From: Hymenopellis radicata
Lineage: Eukaryota; Basidiomycota; Agaricomycetes; Agaricales; Physalacriaceae
Length of the DNA: 64,000 nucleotides
Direction of reading: 5' to 3'
Assembly (NCBI GenBank): GCA_015501595.1
Contig: JADNRX010000069.1
Location: 1-64,000, forward strand
The notes under the pieces were generated by a model. It was given only the letters and a program-made list of their open reading frames with translations. It did no database searches and was not told the DNA's origin. Below are positions 1 to 10,418 of the stretch, one piece after another. The position numbers and the translations under genes were made by a program. The number at the start of each line of letters is the position of its first letter. Positions within the stretch are counted from its first letter, which is position 1.

Positions 1-446
1 AGGGTGGTCGTCGAGGTCTATCATCGATAAGAGGCTCCAGCCAGTCATAGGAGGGACCAACAGCACGAGAAGAGGAGGAGAGTGGTCAATCTGTGCAGCC
101 AGAGGCCAGCACGAATCTCAGATGGCAAGCGGACGAAACACAAGAGACTGTACAAGGCAGAACAGTAAAGGAAGGTCCCAGAGATATCCAGAGACACGTT
201 GTTGTTGACGTGCTGTTGAAGTCAGAGGCAGAGATGCCATCTATCACGCCTTGTGTCAGTGGATGATGACCGAGATCGTACTCGATCATCCTTGCTTCTT
301 ACCGCCAGCACCTCCAACGACTCCCGCGGCTCTCTGTCTACTCTCTCCCGATTTTGTTTTCTCTACCTAGGCGGCTTTCGGAGAGGCCGCGGTTGCCAGC
401 ATCCGTGACCGGAGACGACGACGTTCCGAAGCCAGATGCACTGGAA

Positions 447-858
447 GAGCACCGCGCACGCGTAAGCCTCCGAGACGGAGCAGCCACGCCTGTAGACGTC
501 GACGCCGGCTTCACAATGCTGGATTATCCCCTGGCCTGTCTCACCTACGTTGGAAGGAGGCATGAAGAGCACAGGAGAGGGCTCGGAACGAGCTGCAGCT
601 TGTGCGGCCAGCACAGGTGCGTCTTTCGTTATCTCTTTTCCTCCTCTCTCACACTACCAAAGGCCATACCGCATTCTCGAGGCCTCGAGTCCCATCTGTT
701 CGAAACGGCGGTGTCCATTTTCGTCCTCGTGCTCATCATTGTCTTTCCTTTCATTCCCATTGCTCTTCGGACGTCGACTCTTCAAACAGCCGTGGATATG
801 ACGGTTGATTTTTTTTCGCTCTTACGGCGAGCATAGGACGCGCGCGTAAGCCTCCAGG
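447..858 (+). repeat. Direct repeat copy 1 (longer form)
   Basis: Two blocks, 447-520 and 737-858, match 1346-1418 and 1424-1526 almost base for base. They are separated here by about 216 bases that the second copy lacks. The conserved words include ACGCGTAAGCCTCC and CGGCTTCACAATG. No continuous reading frame is shared by the two copies, so this is treated as repeat DNA and not a gene. Confidence 0.7.
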
Positions 859-1345
859 ACGGATAATCCCGCTCTATCGAGTTTAAGCCTGATGAGGCTA
901 GCAGGCGTCGCAGAATTTGTGCGTATTTCTTCCTGATCCTTTTCCTTTCAATCTAACCTGGGACAGGCCCTTGTATCCTACTCTGCCACAACGACTTCGC
1001 CAACGATGACGGTCCCAACGCGTCCAGTAAAGCAGCACGACAATTCAAGGACTCGACTTCAGCACGGCAACGAGACGCGTAGGGATTAGGACTGGCTGGC
1101 GTCGCGGACGCGTCCAGCTCAATATGGTGCGTATTTCTTCTTCATTTCTCCTTCCATTTTGATTTGACTGTTTCCAGGCGCCCATCCAACGCCCGTCACT
1201 GCGTCTTTGTTGTCCTTCCGCAACGACTTGGTCCCTCTGCTCTTCAACGAGCAACGTACGTCTGCTCTAACGGCGAGCACGACGCGCTTTAGGCGTTCCG
1301 CTGTCATCGCCCTTATCACAGAGAAGGAGCTGACAACGACCTAAT

Positions 1346-1526
1346 GAGCACCACGCACGCGTAAGCCTCCGAGATGGAGCGGCCACGCCTGTAGACGACG
1401 ACGCCGGCTTCACAATGGCTTATCATTGTCTTTCTTTCGTTCCCATTGCTGTTCGGACCTCGACTTGCGGTTGACGTTTCCTTCGCTCTCACGGCGAGCA
1501 AAAGACGCACGCGTCAGCCTCCAGGT
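1346..1526 (+). repeat. Direct repeat copy 2 (shorter form)
   Basis: This is the compact version of 447-858. The block ending in the CGGCTTCACAATG word is joined, after a few bases, to the block starting CATTGTCTTTC. Either this copy lost about 216 bases or the first copy gained them. Confidence 0.7.
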
Positions 1527-2146
1527 TCCAGGAGTTGGTTTAGCCCCCTGACGACTTGACTTCGGTGAGAATGCGCTAATGCGCAGAAGGATGACGCTGG
1601 GCTTGGACGCGTAGCGAGGCCGGACGGGGCCAGTGTCCCAGCTACTTTTACTGTTAGTCCCCATCTTCCGAAGACCCGCAAACGCGACACGTCAGATGGA
1701 CTCGGGATTCTTCCGATAGATGGCTGAACGATTGTGTAGATATATATCATAATCTAGTGCACTTCATTCCCTTTCTTTCATGTCAGGAAAGTTCTCTATA
1801 ATTAAAGTAGTTTTAAGTTGAATTATGATGACTGAAGTTCAAAACACGTATTCTCATTGCATATAGTTGACTGGAGTAATTTTAATGATATCATTCACAC
1901 CCAAGTCACTTCTGGAGAACTTGCAGCGACTTAGGGAGAAGGGGTAATGTCTGAGTTTACTCTTGAGAACTTATGGCAACTCTGGCAGGAGGCTGATTCC
2001 TAAGTTGCTTGAAGTTACTTTGAGTTGTCTCTGGCAACTTAGGCCCCTTGGGTCAACCAGAAAACAGAGCTCTAAACTTAAGTCAACCAGATGCCAAAGT
2101 GCTTTTCCTGATGTGGTCCCAAGATCAGAAGTCCCCAGAGGCATGA

Positions 2147-3592
2147 AGATTCGAAAAAGGGCGACCTGTTTTCCGCATTAAACGGGATGAGCAAGGCACG
2201 GCAGTTCGATGGAAAGTCCGATATGTCTTTAAAGGGTTTGAGCAAATCTACGGCCACGATTACACAAAAACGACCTCACCGACAGCCCGTATTGAATCTT
2301 GGCGAATCCTCCTTCACCTCGCAGCCACACGGGACTGGGATGCTCAGCAAATCGATGTCAAGACGGCATTCCTGTATGGCATGTTGCCAGAGGATGAAAC
2401 ACAATACATGGAACAACTGAAAGGTTTTGAAGAGTCGGGGAAAGAGGACCATGTATGGATGCTGATGCGAGGGCTATACGGGATGAAGCGAGCCGGGCGT
2501 ATCTGGAACCGCACGATGCACGATGCAATGGTCTCCTGGGGTTTCACGCGACTGCTATCCGAATATTGCATCTATTATCGAAAGAGCGACTCCGGAACCG
2601 TAATTGCAGCGGTCCATGTCAATGATTTTCTCTCGATAGCCGACACAAAGGAGGAGAACGAACACTTCAAAAACCAAATGCGAAAGCTGTGGGCAATATC
2701 AGACTTGGGAGAAGCAAAGTTTTGTGTCGGCATCGCTATCACACGAAATCGCCAAGAACGCACTGTTTCATTATCCCAGACGGCTCTAATCGACCGCATC
2801 GTCTCACAGTTCGGCCAACTACACGCCCACCCCGTATCAACACCAATGGATGCTGGTCTGAAGCTACGACGTCCAGATCTAGACCAATTGAGTGAGGAGG
2901 AGCGGGGACAATTAGCCAAACTTCCATACCGTTCACTCGTCTGCTCCCTCATCTATCTCGCCATCGCAACTCGTCCTAACATAGCATATGCTATCCAACA
3001 ACTATCCCAATTCCTCGATCACTACGCATTCATCCATTGGAACGCTGCGATACGCGTCGTTCGATATCTCCATGGTACCCGAAACCTAAAGCTGACTTTG
3101 GGCGGGGTCGACGATGTGACACTCATGGGGTACACGGACTCTGATTGGGCAAATTGTCTAGACACACGCAGAAGTATCGGAGGCTACTGTTTCAAGTTGA
3201 ACCAAAATTCCGGCATTGTGTCATGGGGTGCCCGCCGCCAACCAACAGTGGCACTCTCTACCTGCGAGTCCGAATATATTGCAACCAGCGAGTCCACCAA
3301 AGACGCTGTGTGGATCCGATCACTACTAGATGGACTCGACTTGACTCAGGACTCACCAACGACAATCCACTGCGATAACAACAGTGCCATCAATCTATCC
3401 GAGGACCCATCACTCCATGCTCGCGTGAAGCACATCGACATCAAATACCACTTCATCCGGGAGCACGTCGCCAATGGGAACATCCAGCTATCATACATCA
3501 ACACCCGTGAAAACATGGCGGACTGCTTCACAAAGGCATTGGAGCCAAAAGCATTCGAGAAGTTTAGGGCGATGATGGGGCTGAGAGCATAA
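2147..3592 (+). pseudogene. Ty1/copia retrotransposon pol fragment (RT and RNase H), 5' truncated
   Basis: The frame opens just after a stop at 2144 and reads continuously to 3592, about 480 residues. In order it shows the copia RT start (variant of the RxKARLVAKGFxQ motif, then IDVKTAFLYG), the LYGMKRAGRIWN segment, the RT active-site segment, the ATRPNIAYAI connection and an RNase H domain (GYTDSDWANCLDTRRSIGGY, STCESEYIA, HCDNNSAI, ending KHIDIKYHFIRE...FTKAL). Gag, protease and integrase are absent. The active site reads VHVNDF where copia RTs have Y/HVDD, so the first catalytic aspartate is asparagine and the enzyme is probably dead. It is followed at once by a polypurine tract and an LTR, so this is the 3' end of a decayed element. 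Confidence 0.9.
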
Positions 3593-3607
3593 TAGCCAAG
3601 TTTGCGT

Positions 3608-3617
3608 TGAGGAGGAG
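3608..3617 (+). other. Copia polypurine tract
   Basis: A purine run, GAGGAGGAG-like, lies immediately before TGTTGG, the expected plus-strand priming site in front of a copia 3' LTR. It follows the pol stop codon by about 15 bases. Confidence 0.7.
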
Positions 3618-3856
3618 TGTTGGTGGTGATGAATAGATAATGGATCACCGCAAACTCGGTGCCGGCACCCTAAGTGATCGGTGCACATTTTTCCTCCCTC
3701 AGTCCGTTCCACGACGACGAGACTGAGGTGAGTCGCGTATATTGCTCGTTCTCTTTCTGCTCACTTACAAACAGTAGTTTAATATAGGTATAGTTATTTA
3801 CTCAGTCCGTTCCACGACGACGAGACTGAGTTTAATATAGTTGGTTTCTAATATAC
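3618..3856 (+). repeat. 3' LTR of the copia fragment, right end uncertain
   Basis: The LTR begins with TGTTGG after the polypurine tract. It most simply ends in ...TATACA at 3856, giving 239 bp with TG...CA termini, although an end near 3891 cannot be excluded. It contains a 30-base direct repeat (3698-3727 and 3801-3830) whose unit starts CTCAGTC and ends GACTGAG, so each unit can fold as a 7-bp stem. The stop codon of the neighbouring XPG gene lies about 25 bases beyond 3856. No 5' LTR is present. Confidence 0.7.
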
Positions 3857-3880
3857 AAAAGGGTGTTAATCGACTACTGT

Positions 3881-5464
3881 TTATTCATTCATGGGTGATG
3901 CATCAAAGACAGCGCGAGGTAACCAGGCAATGCAAGTCTGAAGATTCTCACCCCTCCAAGACCTGTCGAATCGTTCCGCCGCCGAGAGAGAGAGGAGCTT
4001 GACCCGACTCGATTCGACAAGATCAACAAGATCAGCACGGATGGTGAGCAGGACGCGCGTCTCGAGCTCAGATCGCGGGCAGCGCCTCTTCTCATTGCGG
4101 CGCGTAATGAGGGAATAAGGAGTAAAGCCGGACTCGATCACCTCGCCATCATCAACGAGAACGTCTCTCAGCAACTCTCGCAGTGCAAGCCCCGCAAAGA
4201 TGTATGTCTTGAAGTCATTCAAGATGCCCCGGGCCAGCCCCACGAGAAATGCTCCTCAAGGAATAAACACAAACGAGGAATCAAGGGCACTTTCCAATTG
4301 AGAGTGTCGTTGGCGGTGATTGGAGACATTTTCGGGTGAAGGTAGAGGCGAATGACTCTCTGACTTGGGAAGCTTGTCGGGATTGTAGCTGCCATCAGAG
4401 GATGTCTGTGCGAAAGGATATGGTCCGTGTTGTCTCTCAATGTGGCGCAAAGCTGCTGGCGCCATTGAGCCAGGAATCGAGGAATTTCCTGGGCGCTTAG
4501 ATGACAAACAGCATCAACGAGTCGAGGTCCAAGATCGGTGTGAGTGAGCTCAACGGCAGTAGAGATACCACAGTGTTTGATTCCATTCTAGATCGAGTGA
4601 GTATTCTTGAAAAGTAAACAAGGTCGGAAAACCTACATGATAATCGCCGCCGCTCATGAGTGCGATAAGTATCAAGTTCGCTTGTGTCAAGTTATTCTGT
4701 TCTAGTGCAGACGCAGAATAACTTGTGATATGAACTTTCCCCATTCTATAGTTGACGCTGTTCCTATTCAACAGACTATAGGTATCCTTCAATTCACGTC
4801 GTTATTTCACTTACATACGAAAAACGCGCATGGCCCCGAAAAGCAAGCAATCGACATCAGTTGAGAAAACTGCATCAATCACCCCAGCTTTAGAGAGTGC
4901 CGCCAGTTCAGCCTCGGCCTCGCCGGCAGCCTAGTAAGATGGTAAGTGTCTTGAAGGCATGCAAACAGGGAATTTACAGACCTTTCTCCAGTGGAATCCA
5001 AAGCATTCAATCATTCGGCGGAAGTTGCGCTCATGCGGAAGTAGCTGTGTCTTGACGGTTCTGTTGTGTTTTGTAGCTGGACGTTCGGCACCATCGAAAA
5101 CAAAGAGTGGAAGAATGGGAAGTTGAAATAGCCTTCCGCAGTGACGGTACAAGGAGTGCAGCACTTCCTTGGAACCACCGCGATACCGATTGTACTTGGA
5201 GGCAAGACTCTGTCGAAGCCAGATGCTGTCCTTCAATTAGTTGGGGAAACTCAGCTTCGGAATGATTCAACTCCTACCTAGCGTCAATTCCTAAACGAAT
5301 CGCCCGCTGTTCTCCAGTATTGGGCTCAAATCCAAGAGAAACAGCGGCTTCAAGCAGTGTTGTCTCTTCGGCATAAGGCTCAAGAATCTGCCAGACAGAT
5401 GGTAAGTGCTCTGAGGAAATGAGCTGACTGTTGTACGCACCTGCCAGAGTCCTGGAACACCCAT
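3881..5464 (-). CDS. XPG/Rad2-family structure-specific nuclease, GEN1-like, with one frameshift
   Basis: Six exons rebuild cleanly: 5464-5441, 5387-5278, 5225-4982, 4930-4815, 4763-4637 and 4587-3881, with five introns of 49-53 nt. The start MGVPGLWQILEP is the classic XPG N-terminus. GIDASIW and LPLFVFDG carry the N-domain metal-site aspartates. AGEAEAELA and STDVDCLLFGA are the XPG-I catalytic acidic residues, and ALMSGGDYHNGIKHCG is the DNA-binding helix-hairpin segment. The family cuts flaps or Holliday junctions in the nucleus. The first five exons sum to 207 whole codons, but the last exon is one base short. The frame breaks at a CCCC run at 4238-4241, after EEHFSWG, and resumes in GILNDFKTYIFAGLALREL. 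About 442 residues are readable, short for this fungal family. The stop lies next to the copia LTR, so the C-terminus may be truncated. Confidence 0.85.
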
Positions 5465-5593
5465 CAGTGAGTCTTGATGGGAGGAACAAGAGCAAGGGAA
5501 CAGAAAGCCAACCGCTGAACGAGAACCATCACATGAACGTGTACGTGAACACTGCATGTCATTGCCTCACCACTAATCACACGAGCACTAAAA

Positions 5594-7015
5594 TTACAAG
5601 TTTCGGAGGTAGAGAAGCATTCCCTTAGTCCCCCCATGACACTCCTTATCGTTCAATCGCGCTTGCACCGCGTCCTCGCTCAGGTGTGCTTGAAGCAGCC
5701 GATATCCTTCCTCAATTTCGCGTATCCACGTTGGACCAATTTCGAGCGCCTTGGAGATCGTCGTCCTTCGAATGCGCATATTCTGAAGATGGTTATCAGT
5801 ATTAGAAGTAAAACTGCAAGAGAGAGGACATACTGTATTCGGGTTTCGAACACGAGTGTACTCGGCTAGAACCTCAACAACGAAACCCCAGTATTGAGGA
5901 ATAGACGAGTTTGGGAGCACACGGTATCGCAGCGCCTGGAAGTCGGAGTAAGCAGCCTTCGCGCAGATTCGAGATCTGAGCCAGGTGATATTAGCGATGT
6001 CGCGTTGTCGTGCGATCTCCAAAGGTTTGTCGGTTGGCTTGAGTTCCAAGACTGAACAATAAGTAATAAGATTTGGAATGAAAATGTGAAAGAAAACGGG
6101 ATCTTACCATGGTGATGAGCGACACGATGATGATCCTCCTCCGAGTCCAAGATATCGTCTTCATGCTCATCAGTGGGGCGTGCATCACCCTATATGGACC
6201 GCGTCAGAACAGTAGAAGGTGGTCACCTTGACTCACCGTCTCTAAAACAATGCCAACACCATCGAACGGTTTGACAGTCAGTCTGTCGAAGGCCAGAGCC
6301 GCAGTCTTCATTTCGTTGACTGGGCATTGCGCAAAGTACTCGACGAACATCGGGTGCACTTCATCTCGGGCCCCGACACGAACAGTTGGATCTGTTTCCT
6401 ATATTACACAACGAAGAGATTTCTTAAGTGCGAAGACTCACTAAAAGAACCATAATGACTTTGGATCCAAATCTGGATGCCACGCAGCAGACAGGCCGTC
6501 GAGATACGGCATTGATTTGAGCGACAGCCGAAAAAGTCTGCAACTGGTAGCGTAAACCGCACAAGGATGTGGCGTCGCTGTTGCCAGTCGATCGAGTCTT
6601 CAAGGTAAACTTTGACTGTCTATTAATTTGTGTCGGCATCAAGGGTAGCAACAGAAGAAATCGAGGACATACAACTGAGCCAGCAGGAATGAGACCTTTA
6701 ATCTGAACAAGAGTTAGTAGGCAAATATGACCTTTAAGAAGATGATCTACATACCAAACGGCGGTGCGCGTTACCAGCTTTAGTATAACCGGCGCTGACA
6801 ATCGTATCGACAAGCCATTGTTTCTTGACATGCGAGATGCTGACTCGCTTAAGCTCTCCAGTACGCGCATCCTTGTACGGCCATCGGTCCGGTTGGCTTT
6901 TGGCGACGTTGATGAGTTGACGATTGGAGAGTATGCTTCGGCTGGCTCAGAGGAGAGCGCGGCAAATGAGAACAGAAACATACCTCAACTCGCCGGCGGT
7001 CCACGGCGTCTCCAT
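5594..7015 (-). CDS. Uncharacterised multi-exon fungal protein
   Basis: The start is METPWTAGEL at 7015. The first intron begins GTATGT and splices to ILSNRQLINVAKSQPDRWPY, then VSISHVKKQWLVDTIVSAGYTKAG. Later exons include IKGLIPAG, VKVYLEDSIDWQQ, and a well-formed block reading ETDPTVRVGARDEVHPMFV...NEMKTAALAFDRLTVKPFDGVG, an acidic linker (DEHEDDILDSEEDHH), then a helical C-terminal part containing SDFQALRYRVLPN and MRIRRTTISKALEIGPTW. Introns carry GTGAGT, GTAAGA or GTATGT donors. I do not recognise a named domain. It lies 130 bp upstream of the XPG gene on the same strand but is a separate gene. Middle exon boundaries (6400-6770) are less certain than the rest. Confidence 0.6.
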
Positions 7016-8096
7016 GTTGGAAGTGAATAAGGGTGGCGTTGTCGAGCATTCACCATGATAAAAGTGGAGTGGAGGACGAAGAAGCAGGGGGTGGCTAAGG
7101 CGGCCTCGAGGCAAGAGTGTTGAGTACGTGTATGGGAGAGTGAGCTGTTCCCGGAGTCCTGGCCTGGTCAGAAGACAAGCCGCGTCAATGACGATGAAGA
7201 AGACGGCACCAATTGAACTGATAACGCATCTGAGAACCAGTTCAACTGGACTCATCTCGTCGGCTGGGAGCGTAGAGCAGAAAGTAATGCATCCAGGCCA
7301 ATGCGAGGGCAACGACGGAAGTGGTAGCAAGAGTGGTGAGCTACCCTCTTGGTGTTGTCGGTCATCAAAGAGGCTCAATGGACGCACGAGTCCAGCCCGA
7401 TGGTCAGAAGAAGCGCCGATCAAGATCCGAGCCAGCAGGTGCGCCCACTCGGCAGGGTCCGTCACGCCAGAGTGGGCGCACTCGTCGAGAGTGAGCAGAG
7501 TGAGGGTCGATGGATAAGGAAGGAGTACCGGATCGAGACATAGAAACGCCCAGCGTGATCGCCGTCACGCGCACGTGATGCAACTGGCAGAGAACTGTGA
7601 ACTGTCACGTTTCCACTGTTTCGACCGTAACGAAGAAGCGCTTTATATGTCTGTATATGTACGCTATGCACTGGTGATGTCTACGTTACATCGGCGGCGA
7701 CCACGGTGAAAATTCTGAACTGGAAATTGAACAATGGAAAATTATGTGTGCTGTCGTGGACGTCGTGGTATGTTCATTGTCTGAAATTGATGAATGGTAA
7801 GTGTTCGAGTCGAGTTTTCCTCGAAGCCAAGCTTGCACGCGAGGGAATTTTTACCAAGTCCGGGCGATCAAGTGGTCCGTGCGCACACGTCATCCGCCGC
7901 GCATACATCAATCTTTTTTTCTGGACTCCGCTCATCTTTCTTTCCCTCCTTCCCTCACACAATCCCCACTCCGGCACCCTCTCCGTCCACTGCTTTCACT
8001 ATGATTTCCGGCGGCTTCACCTCTAGACCAATTGGCTTCATCACCCGCCGCCGATGCATGACAAGGAACGCCCCATAGCCCCACTGGCGATGAACA
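7016..8096. other. Intergenic, no supported gene
   Basis: Open frames exist on both strands, the longest being a 172-codon minus frame 7465-6947 with one hydrophobic stretch. None has a recognisable motif or matches another copy in the window, and the long one overlaps the first exon of the 5594-7015 gene in another frame. The stretch probably contains the promoter and 5' leader of that gene. Confidence 0.5.
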
Positions 8097-8372
8097 GGCC
8101 ACGACGAACGAGGAACAAGCCACGACGAACGACGAACGACTGTGCCACGATGAACGAGGAATAACCAAGTTGCGACGCACGAGGAACATCCAACCGCGAG
8201 GACAACTGAGCCACGGCGAACGAGGAACATCCGAGCTGCGACGCACAATGAACGACTGGGCCACGACGGACGAGGAACGACCGAAAGGCTGTGGCGCACA
8301 AGGAACAACCAAGCCACGATGCACGAGGAACAAGGAACCACTGAGCTGCGACGAACGAGGAGCAACCAAGAC
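8097..8372. repeat. Degenerate minisatellite, GCCACGACGAACGAGGAAC-type unit
   Basis: About ten imperfect units built around CCACGACGAACGAGGAACAA follow one another, with variants such as TTGCGACGCACGAGGAAC and CTGCGACGAACGAGGAGC. Units are about 25-35 bases and vary in length. Read on minus they give monotonous FLVRRGSVV-like peptides in several frames, which is a by-product of the repeat and not evidence of a gene. Confidence 0.8.
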
Positions 8373-8729
8373 CACCGCGGGACCAACACTACAAAATGAT
8401 GGAGACGAAGGCACAGCTAACGAGCAACGAGCCACACGAAATGCACCATCTACAGGGCGCAGCGACGGGAGGATGACCTTTGGAGGACAACGATGCTTGC
8501 GACACCACTGAACGCAACATGTTCGGTGACTGACCTGCCATATCTATAGGACAGCGCGACGCCCCAGGTAGTATACACCGTATCATACAGCGAGCTATCC
8601 CTCCACCCCTCGATTAGTCTTTTATCTATCCTCCTTGTTGTATCTCTTTTTTCCCAATATCATATGTTTTCAACGCTCTCTTTCTGTGATCCTGCCTGAT
8701 TTGAGCCCATTAAATGGTACCCCTAGAGG

Positions 8730-8935
8730 GGTTTTCAGAGTAGTTATGTCGTACATGTACAGTTGGTGTACTGAAGGTCTACGAGAGGTGTATGTAGACC
8801 TCGGTCTAGTCTACGTAGGTCTACAGGAGGTATACGTACAGTTTGGTGATGTCTACACTAGGGCTACGTATAGGGGTACCTCTGTACCTGGCCTACCTGG
8901 CCTATGTAGGCCTACGTAGAGGTACGTAGAATTTT
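8730..8935. repeat. Cluster of CTACGTAG-type short palindromes
   Basis: Many overlapping words related to CTACGTAGG, GTAGACCT, TACGTA and GTACATGTAC occur in 200 bases, so the segment is nearly self-complementary in many registers. TTTTCAG occurs at both edges. It abuts the broken end of the LRR-like gene remnant at 8937, marking the outer boundary of the left inverted-repeat arm. Confidence 0.65.
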
Positions 8936-9345
8936 CAGTTTTTCCTGATGTTGTTCGACGCGTCTTCTTCTGCAGGACAAGAGTTTCGGGAAGCCTGCGA
9001 CACCAAGCAGACAATGGCTGGACTGTAGAAAGAGGTGAGTCGAGGGAACGTAACTGGAAGCTTGAAGACTTACAACTGTCGAATGGCGATCTACGTAGCT
9101 GAAGTGCCCTGCGCGCACCTACTTCTTCGAAGAACATAGGAAGGATCCAGATAATTGCCGAATTAGAAGTAGTTGCGATGTTTTTGCCTGTCATCGTTAT
9201 TGTAGCCTCCAATGAAACTACTTTGCTAATGGCTCTTAGAAGGGGAGAAAGTGTGATATCTGAGCGCAGGTAAATATTTAATGTACTAGTTGCCTCGCGT
9301 CCCGCGAATGTGCATTGGAGTTCTTGCCAACGACTAGGATTCCAT

Positions 9346-10145
9346 TGAGCATCGAGTATGAGTATGAGTATGAGTTGGGGCTAACACTCCTGTAACATTA
9401 TAGTTCCAGTCGTGCTTCCGCGCTCGCGTGTCCCGGCCACACGCCCGCGGCCACCAAGCAATGTCACATTTGAGTGGGCACTCAAGTTGCCGTCGCCTGC
9501 ATACACTGCGTGATGAGTGACGGACGACTACCAGACCCCATGGCAGCCATCCCAATAAGCCGGATTGAATGTTTTTAAGAAGTAAATACAAGGGCACAAC
9601 TATCCGCAGAGCCAGAGCCGTATCATCATCCGTGTCCAATGGCTCAACTGCGTCCTCATAACGAGCACACGAACATTCCGAGGACAACAGCGCCTATCTT
9701 CAAGAAGTAAATACAGCCGCAGGATTGCCCGCCTTCGCTGGCCGCCTGCTCTGTCTTCGCCGCCTTGAAGCAGAAACCGCAGACCAAGAGAGACATTCCT
9801 CATGCGGTTTAGACCCGAATCGTCCCCGTCAACGCCCATGACAGCCCGCAGATGGCCTCCTATCAAGCAGGCCTCGTCGCTCCAGCAGCACACGACTCAC
9901 AGACTGCTGCCGCCCTGGTGAGGAGTGCTATCCTACTCGAAGTGGACTACGCTCCCCCATTGCACCAGACAGACAACCAGCCAAGGCGACACCCACACAG
10001 TTTTCCTGACGAGCAGCAGCGCTCTCGTAGGCGTACTGGTGCGACTGTCCCTCCGCCTTCATTGCAGACACACAACAAGCCAAGGTGACCCCCACGCAGT
10101 CGTCCTGACGAGCAGCGGCGCTCTCGTCGAGGTGCACTGGTGCGA
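9346..10145. mobile_element. Insert of about 800 bp inside LRR-like copy B
   Basis: At the matching point in copy A (about 42390) the gene is continuous. Here about 800 bases intervene. The insert contains a GAGTAT microsatellite near 9355, two AAGAAGTAAATACA words (about 9580 and 9700), and a tandem duplication (9973-10045 and 10073-10146, period about 101, roughly 85 percent alike). Its exact ends and any target duplication could not be fixed by eye, and no transposase is seen. Class is unknown. Confidence 0.55.
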
Positions 10146-10146
10146 T
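9973..10146. repeat. Tandem duplication, period about 101 bp
   Basis: Two units share CCAAGG, CCTGACGAGCAGC and GCTCTCGT words and end in ACTGGTGCGA. They differ by scattered substitutions and one small indel. They lie at the edge of the insert in LRR-like copy B. Confidence 0.75.
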
Positions 10147-10418
10147 GATGGTTCGATGAGGTGGAGAATGACACTCCGCCACAATATCATCGAAGAGTTC
10201 ACCGCCTCAAGAGCAGAAGAATCGAGCATAGGCCCATGGACCTGGCCTATATCAAGTTGGATCGAGTGACATGCAGTATTGGCCAACGATCCAAGAAACG
10301 TTGCGAAGGCTGCGAAAGACTCAAAGACAGCGGACTTTAGAGCGACCTCGAGCCTACTAGTAGAGTATTGTTCGAAGTCGATCTGGGCCTGGCGCATATC
10401 AAATTGCCATTCTAAGCC

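Larger units (their letters stand above)
1..2113. mobile_element. Probable right-hand part of a truncated TIR element
   Basis: No convincing gene is visible here. The stretch ends at 2113 with CTTTTCCTGATGT, close to the right terminus of the 13418-18825 element (CCTTTCCTGATG at 18814-18825). It is preceded by subterminal DNA rich in ACTTAAG-like words, as in that element. Positions 447-1530 contain several copies of ACGCGTAAGCCTCC, and variants recur at about 16418 and 17430 inside the 5.4-kb element, again near pyrimidine-rich intron-like tracts. I infer that 1-2113 is the right part of a related element whose left part lies outside the window. No target duplication can be checked, because the flank after 2113 is copia sequence. 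Confidence 0.4.
8937..10416 (-). pseudogene. LRR-like family gene, copy B, broken by insertions
   Basis: This is the left-arm copy of the gene at 42129-43109. The N-terminal part is at 10397-10146 (MRQAQIDFEQ, CHSIQLDIGQVHG, SSMILWRSVILHL). The C-terminal part is at 9345-8937 (WILPMFFEEVGA, LPFDSCK-like, PLSAWCRRLPETLVLQ). Between them lies an 800-bp insert. A hAT-like element sits immediately upstream of the start codon. The 3' end is lost at 8937, where homology to the intact copy stops and CTACGTAG repeats begin. The copy cannot make the full protein. Confidence 0.75.

Noticed and set aside
6947..7465. 172-codon minus frame with a hydrophobic stretch upstream of METPWTAGEL
   Set aside because: It overlaps the first exon of the 5594-7015 gene in another frame and has no motif or partner. 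It is probably 5' leader DNA.
7932..8435. 167-, 144- and 86-codon minus frames reading VRRGSVVLAV-like peptides
   Set aside because: All are translations of the 8097-8372 minisatellite in different frames, which is not how a real gene behaves.
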